Source: Symsagittifera roscoffensis
Taxonomy: Eukaryota; Xenacoelomorpha; Acoela; Convolutidae
DNA: 64,000 nucleotides
Assembly: GCF_963678635.1 (NCBI RefSeq)
Contig: NC_087063.1
Coordinates: forward strand, 72,439,617 to 72,503,616
Direction of reading: 5' to 3'
The translations under genes were made by a program, and so were the position numbers. The first letter of the stretch is position 1. Each line of letters starts with the position of its first letter. The notes beneath the pieces are model-generated. The model worked only from the letters and a program-made list of their open reading frames with translations. It was not told the DNA's origin and made no database searches. Below, piece after piece: positions 55,678 to 64,000 of this stretch.

Positions 55678-58600
55678 CTGGAATATATTACAGCCAATAA
55701 AGTTATTTTTTCATTTTTTTTAAACCTTAAGCGAACACTTTCCAATTGAAATACATCTGAAAAGAGACAACATGGTTTGAAGAGGCGTACATGCTACTGA
55801 GACTTTAAAGAGTTAAATAAAATGCAACTAAACTGAAAACCTTGATAATTATCTTCTTCATGGTTATTTGTTTCAAACACATCCTTTGAATTAATAGTAG
55901 TCTGCGATCAATTTGTAGTTATTACCTGTCGGTGATTTGTTGACGGAGCTTAGCGAAGACGACGATCGCCCGCAGTTAGCGGAGGAAGATAGCGGATGTT
56001 GATAAGGGCGGTAAGTGTAGGAAATGGGGACAGCACTGTCCGATATTTTTCTCCTGGGAAGTGGAAACTTGCACGACCTCTGCTTGCCGAAGGGGCCATT
56101 GGAAGAAAAGAATCCTCCGCCTGTTAGACCACTGCTATTTGGCTCGCTGTTGTTTTCGTTCGACAACATCAGTTTTCGACACATTGATGATATTTTGGGC
56201 GATAGATTTATGGGACTGAGTTGAAGTCTGGGCGACGGCGGTGGGGACAGATTGGGGGACGAACACTGCCGTTCTTTTGAAGTGCCAATCGGGAGTCGTA
56301 GCGTCTCGGATTCTCTGCCGCTGCACAGAGTAGAAGTGCTTTGGGGTCTGAGGTAGTCGACGCTCAGGTTGGGAGAACTGCCGCTTCCGAATGGAATGGG
56401 CGAGACGTCTGATTCTATTTCCTCTTCTTGATAAAAAAAATCGAAACTTTACACAACTAGTTACAACATTTATTTAATGTTGAAAACGCTGTTAGTTTTA
56501 AACTGTGTCTTTCAAGAATTTCCAACTTGTTCAATTTGCTGAAACTTTGCTATTCAAAAACCAAAAACTGAATTTCAATACAACTGTACTACGTGCACAT
56601 GAATGGAAACAGGTTATTGTGCGTATTATTTAAACTTTTCAGATCGATCAACTCACCGGATGTTAAATTTCTTGTACTGCGATTAACTATTATTTTAAAC
56701 AAGAATGGTTAATCTGATGTAAAAAGCCAATAGGTTAATACTATTTTGTTCGAAATGGACACGTTTTAGACCTTGGTTCACATTAAGCGGCATTGGAAGA
56801 GGTATTTTTACATTTCCCAGATGTTGGCCGTGTTAATTGTTCAGAAAGCCAATTGGTTAGGTAATTTGTTTGAAAGTTTTCTAATTGGTAAGCGATTAAA
56901 AATCTGTTCAATTTTTTAAAAACAGACAACATCTGGGCTTCATAGAAAGAAATCTTAAGAGATACTCACTGGTGCTGCCATCGTTCGCGTTCATTCTCGG
57001 AGGGATCTGCGGTGTGGTCGGAGGTGCTCTGTGATGCGTGAGGGGGGTCATGGGCAGATTCATGTTGGAGTTCAGACTGATCGCCGATCCATTCAAAGTC
57101 AAGCTTCCTCCGCCTAAAGATAAAATAAAAATGTGATTAACTGACTTTTGCATTGAACGTATCGACCGAGGATGTAATTCAAAACTGAACGATGCAAAAA
57201 ACCGCCTGGAACTGTAGATGCTAGGGAGTTTTTAGGATTGGTGATTTAGAAAAAAAACAGTTAATTTCTCAAAGCAGGCACGTTATGTTCAAAAAAGCCA
57301 GAAATGGTTCAGATGAAATATTTTTAATTTAAAAAAAAACAGTTAATTTCTCATAAAGCAGGCACGTTATATTCAAAAAAGCCAGAAATGGTTCAGATGA
57401 AATATTTTTAATTTATTTGAAATGATATTTGACTGCTTGAAATGAAGTGTAGATTTTTGGGTCACACACTTACCTGTGCCTTTGTCCACGTGTAATGATG
57501 AGTCATCAGTTTCGTCTTCAGTACTATTTGAAGTCGTATTCAGAAATGTAGTCTTGCTACGTAAGTGATGTTTTGTTAGTGATTTGCGTTGAATAGACGA
57601 GTATTCGTTGCTGCTTGTAGAGTCCCAACTGCTTTCCAGACCAGATGTCAGACGAATCTAAAAAATAACGTTCCCCTTTCAGAACGGAAAGGCGTCCACT
57701 TTCAGAACGTCAGATCGTGTATACGATATCCTGCCATAGAAATGATAGTGTGTGAGGACGAGCCCTCAATCGACCTCTATCTTCAGCTCTACCATATCGC
57801 CTGACCGATTTCGATTGCGAAGTTGAAACCACTCGAAGGGTCTAGACGCAAAAAAGCGGCCTTGAGTCGCGAAAAAGCTCTGCTTAACAAAAACAAATGT
57901 GGAATTTGGGAAATAATACGGATGGATTATCCTTACATACCACTGTTAGGGTCTGCTGTTAGCTCCTCTGCGATTCGCAAGAAGCACCATTATGAAAACC
58001 ACAGACTTTGGACAGTTTCATGATGAAAATGAAAAGTTTTTAGAATGAAAAGTTTAACTGAAAGAAACGTTTCCGATAATGGTTGTTGCAGAAGCGGCGG
58101 CTCCTTAATTTTTTGGTAAGAGTACTGTTATCTCCTTGAAAAAAAATGATTATCTCAAAATTTTTTACTCACTCAATTTAGTAGAGAAACAACTAAGGTT
58201 TTAAGCGAAGTCAATTTTTGAAATCACATTTTTCGTGCCGCATCGATATAGCAAATTCTTTCAATATCAGGCACATACCTGCCCTTAGTTGTTTTTTATC
58301 TTAACATACGAAAATTTTGTTTCACTTTCAACATTCAAACCTTTGTTGTTTATTGTTTGTGTTGTATCACAAGTGGTAAAAAGTATGGCTTCGCCTCTGT
58401 TTATGATAGTTTAGTGGAAGCTACCAGGATTCTGTTCTATAATGGTAATAAGTTTGATTTTTCTGTGTGCGAAGCTTTCAGTGCTTTTTTGCCTTTTGGT
58501 TCAAGAATAACCTATTTTCCCGACTGTCGAAGAAGGCTTTCGAATGTATGTATATACTCGGGTTTTTTCTGACCAATTTCGAAATGTTTTTTTTTTTCAA

Positions 58601-61600
58601 GTTTTTTTTTTGGAAAAACTGAATTGCGAGTCTATTGTTTTTTTCTGAAACAGCTGAATTCTCAGACTATCGATTGTTTTTTGGAAAAGCTGAATTGTTG
58701 GACTATCTATGATTTTGTGTTTGACGAAAGCTGCGGCAAAAAAGTTTCAGCTGCTAGCGTACAAAGGTATACTAATGTTGTATTGCAATTATCGAGAAGC
58801 TCTGCTTCGCCTCTGTGTTTGCTAGCCATATGTAATAGCTAGCCATAATTCTAATTTGTATTGATGCTGACAGTTTGGTTCTAATGATAATTTACTAGAC
58901 TTAAAATATATCACTTCGTGATAGAAATAATTCTGAACTAATTTTTCTTACAAGTCTGCAAGAAATTTTTTCTTTATTATTGAACTTGACTGCTTCTAGG
59001 CTCCTTCCCAGTTGATCTAGAGGTAACGCGGTTGCCTTTACACCACTAGGGCTAGATTTCGAGTACCGGCCAGACCTTGTTTTTTTTCAGTACGTATGAA
59101 ACTGATTTTTTTTCCGTGAAAAACTCAATGGTCGAAATTTTGCTCTGACTTAGTATATTTATCTTTCTTTTTTTTCGCATCAAAATTTTTATGCGGCCTA
59201 AAAAATTCTGGTTTGTTATATCGAATTAGTCATTTAATTTTTGCGTCATTTGAAGGCTAAATATTGAGCAAAAATCTTCAGTTCATTTATACTTTTCCAG
59301 CTGTTCGTTGTGTTTTTAAACATTTCATTTTCTTCTGATTATTAGGTTCAGAAAATTCTGTGCCACATGAAAGCAAAGAATTTTGAAAATAATTATCAAT
59401 TTTCATCCTTCACACGACGCAAAATCAAATGACTAATTCGATATAACAAACCAGAACTATTTAGACCGCATACAACTTTTGGAGACACTTGCACTTGTAA
59501 CATAACGGGGACAATTGCACTTGCTTCATTACCTTTGCGTTGTTAATTCCATTGATCCACGTCTGAGCATTACTCGGAGACCCCACGTTTACCAAAAATG
59601 CAGACATTGCAATATTGCACTCATTCAGATACACCAGAGTGAAGTTGGCATTGGCAGGAAGTGGCGAGTTATTATAGGTCAAGGACACCTCGTTAGAGGT
59701 CAAGTTGATATTGGATTGGTTCTGGCTTAATGAGTTCACATTTTGGTCATTTTGATTGGCAGGTGTCACTGATTTGACGACTAGGTTTGACAATCTCATT
59801 GGAGGGTGCACAGGACGTAATTTTGAGCTGTTGATATTGCTATTGTTATTGTTGTTGGTGTTGTTTGATGATGAAGATGATATTGGATTGTTGTTCTTCT
59901 TGTTGACTTGTTTGGCGATAAGAAGAATGTCGTCGAATAGATATGTGTAGACTTCCATCTAAAAAGCGTAAGTTTTGTGATTAAAGAGAGAACTTTTTTT
60001 GATTTTTCAAAAGTAATTTTTATAACTTAAACTATAATTTCGAATCCGAATTTTTCTCGGTGATCTTTTTCAAAAATAAAAATTATAATTTTTAACTTGG
60101 CGGGAAAATGCGCGCCCGAGAACGAAACATTTTGTAATAAAGTTTTTCTTGAACAAAATCGTGAAAACGTTTGCTATTTTAGTCATCTTAATACATCATA
60201 TTAAAGCTTTTTCATTTGTGATTCGAAGGACATTGTTATTATTTTTAAATGTCCCAAATTTTTAAAAAACGAATTTAAAATTTTTCGTTCAATTTTGAGC
60301 GAGAAAGCCTGGAGTAAGCGAGCAGGCTTTTCATAGAAGGATAAGTCATAAAATTTTAGTTTTTTTTTTCTAGTAGAATTACTTTTTGAAGTTTAATAGC
60401 GACATCTTGGGAATAAAAAACCTCAATAATTCGAAACAAAAATTTTTTTCAATAACTTTCTTTATGTTTTTTTTTGACAAAAACCTGTTGAACAATTTGC
60501 CTATTTTACTAAGACTGTAGAATTCCTGTCTTTCAGATCCTTTTATCAGCACCCCGTGCAAAAAAACTACTCTAATTTGAAAAAAATTTACGTTATTTGT
60601 TTTAAAGATTATGTTTGGAACATTCTATGCCACTTGCACAGCAACCGGTTATCCTTGTTGATTTTAAATTTTCAATTTTTTTAAGATTGATGAGCTTAGT
60701 TTATACTGAGCTACTGGCACAGCATCAGCTACTTTTATCAAATTTCTTTATAAACTTTGAACGTATGGAATCGGTAGTTAATCTGTTTTTTTTTCGCTAG
60801 GAAATCTGCAAATCGGATTCTTCAAAAAACAAGTCTATCACATTTTTGTGACTTTTAAATTTCTGCTGTTCAATACTGGAGTTTCTCCGCAATGAGGTTC
60901 CTTGGGTAACAATCGATTATAATTGTTTTTAGTGCTCAACGGGGGGCGGATATAGAATTTTCTCGAGGAGAGGGGCTTATTTTCGAAAAAATTTCAAAAA
61001 TTTTTACGACCTTTTTTTAGGTCGACCAAATTGATTTTCTGAGCTCTCCTAAAGCAGTAAAAAACGCTGTTTTGGCTAAATTTTTTGCGCCCCAGGCAAA
61101 TTTTTGAAAAAACAGATCAAAAATCCGTTTTGGGGACTTTTTCGAAAATTTTGACAAAAATGTCTTTTTTTTGGCGCGCGCTCCCCCTCAAAGTTAGTAT
61201 ATATTGGCGTCCAAGCCGCCTTTGAAAAATTTTAGGGTCGGTCGGTCAAAAATGAATTTTTTAAATAGTAGCAAAGGGGGGGGGGGGACCTTTTGGGTCT
61301 GCAGTGGGTCGAATCCCTGAGGGGGCGAGAGGCGTCAGCCCACCGCCCCACCCCCCTAAATCCGCCCCTGGTGCTCAAGTCTTGCCATTATAATCTGTTA
61401 AAACTACACTTCAAGACAACACTATCGATTATCAGCCACTATAATCCATAATTTCAAAGAATTGAAATCGATTATAATCCTTTCAAAATCCATTATAATG
61501 GAATCATGATGGATCATAATCTTCCTAAAATTTTTCCAACTTTTCAGCAAAATTGGCAATTTTTTCCACATTTCTAACAACATTGTGGATTTCTAGAACT

Positions 61601-64000
61601 ACTGAAATCTTCTAGTTTTTTGCAGAAGTACGCAAATGTTTCAGCCTATCGATGTTACCAATGTAAGATTGGTAGGCTTAAATGTGGGTTAAATGGGCTA
61701 GGGGTGGTGATACCCCAAATAAAAAAAATATGCGAAAAAAATTGTAGAAAACATCAGAATATAACAATTCAACAAAATTTAAAAGCCAAATTTTAATCTA
61801 AATTAAGGGTTGCACTCAGGGGCGGATTTAGGGGGGGGGGGGGCGGGGGAGCGGACGCCCCCCCCCCCCCCCCCCCTCAGGGATTCGACCCCCTGCCGAC
61901 CCAAAGGGTCCCCTTTGATACTTTTTCAGAAATCCCTTTTTGGCCGACCGACCCTAAAATTTTTCTAAAGGCGCCAAAATTTTTCTAGTTTTTAGACTTT
62001 CCAGGTTCTTGTGTAAAACAAATTTTAATCCATTATAATCTATTATAATCGATTCTATTGGTGTAAACTGATTTTTTTGTTTGGGTTATCATCAATTGTT
62101 AATCCAAAATAATCGATGATTTTAGAGATTTATGGAGGCAGAATTTGAAACACTATTATAATCGATTATTATCCATGGAACCTCTTACGGATTGCCTTTC
62201 TTTTGACAAAGGAAATGCACTGAACTTAAAATGAAATCAAAAGTCAAACGGCGAAACAATCAGTTTGACCGTTAACAGATTTCAAGACTTTTCCTGAGAA
62301 AAAAATAATTTGAAGACCCCTACAATAGTCTATTTTTACATTCACTACATTCAAAAATGAAAGTGAAGAAAGGCGAAAAGTTCGCAGTCAGTTACTTCTA
62401 CGTTTCTTTTGCAGCTTTCTTTTCGTTAGATTGTTAGAATTGAACACGTGCAGCTTTTTGACGATTTTTTTCCTTCTTTTTTTTCCTTCTTTTTCAGTAG
62501 AAAGTCCTTTAAAACTGACTTTAAATTACTAAAGCATTGATTATCAGGTGATTGTTAACATTTTATGAGACAATTTTTAACCATTTGTTAAAAATGTTTC
62601 AATGCGGATGAAAACATTTTTTAGCAGTGCTTCAACATCCAAATTAAATACAAAGCTGTAAAAGCATCTGTTAATGAGTTAAAAAATCGATTAACGATCA
62701 AACTGAAAGACGTCATTTTTTTTTGTTCACAAGTAATTCAATCATTTATAGAGAAAAAGGGCACAAAACAGGTAATAATTGAAAGTGATTTATATGTTTT
62801 TTTTTAATATTTAAGCTCGGTTCCATTAGATGGTTAATAAGTATATCTTTTGTGACAATTTTCAAGTTAGTTTCACTTTGAATTTCGGTCTTAAAAAAAT
62901 TACGGAACGGAAACATTCTAAGCATTGTTTTTCAGCTTCTGAAACCAAAGATAATAAAAACTATCAATAAACTATAGTTAACTACCAGGAAATATCAAAT
63001 TTAATTAATAATACTCCTGGGTTCCACAAACACAGAGTCACCCAAATTAAAAAATGCCCTGAGGCAATCTATAGTTCGTGGTAAGGGGCGCGAAGACTTC
63101 AAAGAAATAACACAAAAAAAACATAAGTAAAAGCCTGGTAACACGAAAATGAAAAACCAGTCGTGAGAGCAAAACATGATAGCAATTCAAAAATTGCATA
63201 ATAAAAGGAAGATCGGACAGGACATATCAAAAAAATTTCAGAATGAAGCGAGCTCTCTCTTCTGCTAGATTTTTTAAGTGTTACCTTTCCCCTGGAACCC
63301 TCCTTGAGCCTCCACGGTCCCTCGATCAACAACTGTCTGAAGGAGGGTTGGTTCGAGGGCGACGTTGCAGAGTCTGAAGACAAGGTCAAAACTGATTCTC
63401 CGTTGGCAGAAGACTCGAATGTGTTGAGTTTGTTGATATAGTCGTATTGCATATCTGGACATGCGGGTGATACTGGAGATGATGTTTGGTATGTAGACAG
63501 GTCAAATCTAGAGTACTTTTCCACTGCCTGAAAGAGCTTTTTTTAGTTATTAAATTCCAGCATCAAAATTATTATCTATTAATGGTAGTTTGACGAGTGT
63601 ATTCCACTAAAAAAAATTAAATTCGGTTCAAACCTTCAAACCTTGTTTGTTCGAAAAAAAATAAATTTAACTTAATATAATAGCAGCGGATCGACACAAA
63701 AGGTTACTTCCTATGCTATCTAATGTTTAGGGTGGGCAAAGTTCTAATTGTAAAAGGTACACTGATTGAAAATCAGAAGCGCATTGACAGATTGGAAGTT
63801 TGCATAACAGATTATATCATTTTTTGCAAGTATTACATAAAACTTTAGATAAATATTTGATAAAAACTGAGGTTTTTGAATTATTTTGATGGTAGTAAAA
63901 TTGCACCTGATGATGATGATGATGATATGTTAGTTATTACACTCTCCCGTAACCTACCCTGTTAAGCTCTTCGCTCTGGAAGTGGTTGTCTTGCAGGTCG
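55343..64000 (-). CDS. DH-PH RhoGEF, PLEKHG5-like, 3' part (7 exons seen)
   Basis: Exons in coding order: 64000-63958 (cut by the window edge), 63527-63285, 59958-59533, 57657-57474, 57113-56970, 56426-55926, 55677-55343. All junctions are GT-AG and phase-compatible, giving about 625 codons. The catalytic DH domain should lie to the right of the window. VEKYSRFDLS, FRQLLIEGPWRLKEGSRGK, EVYTYLFDDILLIAK and FTLVYLNECNIAMSAF with TWINGINNAK form the DH-PH linker and PH domain of a Rho guanine-nucleotide exchange factor. The pattern (LIYLNEF, WVDTIYNAQ in relatives) is closest to the PLEKHG5 group from memory. After the PH domain comes a Ser/Pro-rich tail including SSPNLSPPPSPRLQLSP, likely disordered and phosphorylated. 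It converges on NPRL3 with under 0.9 kb between their ends. Confidence 0.75.
55926..56426 (-). CDS. RhoGEF tail exon 3
   Basis: EEIESDVSPIPFGSGSSPN through SSVNKSPTG, with SSPNLSPPPSPRLQLSP and several SP sites. Acceptor ATCAAG, donor ACAG|GTAATA. A second overlapping open frame at 56135-56326 is a shadow. Confidence 0.65.
56970..57113 (-). CDS. RhoGEF tail exon 2
   Basis: GGGSLTLNGSAISLNSN through NANDGST; Pro/Asn-rich. Acceptor ATCTTTAG, donor CCA|GTGAGT. Confidence 0.65.
57249..57413. repeat. Recent tandem duplication, about 82 bp
   Basis: Two nearly identical units (CAGTTAATTTCTC ... GCAGGCACGTTAT ... GCCAGAAATGGTTCAGATGA) in a RhoGEF intron, differing at a handful of bases. Confidence 0.9.
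57474..57657 (-). CDS. RhoGEF tail exon 1
   Basis: IRLTSGLESSWDSTSSNEYS through DDSSLHVDKGTG; Ser/Thr-rich. Acceptor TTTTTTAG, donor ACAG|GTAAGT, phase 1 shared with the next exon. Confidence 0.65.
58180..59160 (+). repeat. SINE cluster in RhoGEF intron
   Basis: Tail hairpins at 58358-58402 (GGTAAAAAGTATGGCTTCGC) and 58780-58820 (GAAGCTCTGCTTCGCCTCTG), then a type 2 head at 58995-59090 (GTTGATCTAGAGGTAACGCG, TTGCCTTTACACC). Confidence 0.7.
59191..59471. repeat. Inverted repeat, about 56-bp arms, beside the PH exon
   Basis: Arms 59191-59247 and 59416-59471 (ATGCGGCCTAAAAAATTCTG, GTTTGTTATATCGAATTAGT) are near-perfect inverted copies about 170 bp apart. The inner edge of the PH exon is only 62 bp away. 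Confidence 0.9.
59533..59958 (-). CDS. RhoGEF exon, main part of PH domain
   Basis: 142 codons from MEVYTYLFDDILLIAK to GINNAK. An Asn/Ser-rich run (genomic about 59829-59905) is inserted in a strand-connecting loop. Acceptor CTTTTTAG, donor AAAG|GTAATG. Confidence 0.85.
60190..60660 (+). repeat. R560 repeat copy in RhoGEF intron
   Basis: GTAAGCGAGCAGGCTTTTCA, ACTAAGACTGTAGAATTCC, ATGTTTGGAACATTCTATG, CACTTGCACAGCAACCGG; the 5' end is degraded. Confidence 0.7.
60940..61370 (-). mobile_element. hAT-like MITE, copy 3
   Basis: Perfect 8-bp target duplication GTGCTCAA at 60932-60939 and 61371-61378. Ends CGGGGGGCGGATATAG and CCTAAATCCGCCCCTG; interior in reverse order to copy 1 (GTCGACCAAATTGATTTTCT, CTCCCCCTCAAAGTTAGTAT). 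Confidence 0.9.
61380..62180. repeat. AT-rich palindromic motif cluster (ATAATCGATTATAAT)
   Basis: Variants of CCATTATAATCGATTATAATC recur near 60913, 61424, 61470, 61490, 62031, 62105 and 62150, on both sides of MITE copies 3 and 4. Confidence 0.55.
61817..61990 (+). mobile_element. hAT-like MITE, copy 4, truncated
   Basis: CAGGGGCGGATTTAGGG, G and C homopolymers, GGATTCGACCCCCTGCCGAC, then CCGACCCTAAAATTTTTC; matching stops within the element. Confidence 0.8.
62181..63284. other. RhoGEF intron sequence
   Basis: AT-rich, no recognised repeat or exon. A (TGA)n microsatellite lies further right, at about 63908-63928. Confidence 0.4.
63285..63527 (-). CDS. RhoGEF exon, start of PH domain
   Basis: 81 codons, AVEKYSRFDLSTYQTSS through FRQLLIEGPWRLKEGSRGK; acceptor TCTTTCAG, donor AAAG|GTAACA. 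Confidence 0.8.
63958..64000 (-). CDS. RhoGEF exon fragment at window edge
   Basis: Reads DLQDNHFQSEELNR to donor AGG|GTAGGT, phase 0, joining AVEKYSRFDLS. Partial; continues past the window. Confidence 0.5.

Noticed and set aside
56135-56326. 63-codon minus-strand frame inside the RhoGEF tail exon
   Set aside because: Exon phases from both sides select the other minus-strand frame, which is open across the whole exon.

Overview
This is a 64 kb piece of an AT-rich animal nuclear genome. The evidence is spliced protein-coding genes with GT-AG introns, standard stop codons, long repeat-filled introns and several families of tRNA-derived SINEs and small DNA transposons. The genes recognised (GSKIP, RRP15, LRRC57, RRP1, NPRL3, an SLC16-type transporter and a DH-PH RhoGEF of PLEKHG5 type) are conserved across animals, and nothing resolves the phylum. 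Most gene starts lie a few bases downstream of a good 3' splice site, and LRRC57 and RRP1 are separated by a very short gap. Both observations would fit a spliced-leader trans-splicing lineage.

Layout. 1-8.1 kb: repeats only (SINEs, a MITE nested in a SINE, a foldback element, remnants of a non-LTR retrotransposon and of a FLYWCH/MULE transposon). 8.4-13.7 kb, minus: a seven-exon monocarboxylate-transporter-like MFS gene with a very long Ser/Asn-rich central loop. 17.8-18.2 kb, plus: intronless GSKIP. 18.2-24.9 kb: repeats, including a MITE with 8-bp target duplications. 24.9-31.5 kb, plus: a compact head-to-tail group RRP15, LRRC57, RRP1. 31.5-39.4 kb: dense repeats ending in a tandem array of roughly 160-bp units. 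39.5-54.5 kb, plus: NPRL3 in about ten exons, including a 36-nt microexon, spread by two introns of more than 5 kb; one intron holds a kilobase of CCAT-type degenerate repeat. 55.3-64 kb, minus: the 3' part of a RhoGEF gene (end of the linker helix, PH domain, disordered tail), running off the right edge.

How the genes work together. RRP15 and RRP1 both act in nucleolar pre-60S ribosome assembly. NPRL3 is a GATOR1 subunit that restrains mTORC1, GSKIP is a GSK3-binding adaptor, and the transporter and RhoGEF act at the plasma membrane. Apart from the ribosome-assembly pair there is no obvious shared pathway. For the multi-exon genes, the exon phases given below join without a break in frame. 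Exons were read by eye and compared with family members from memory; no search was run.
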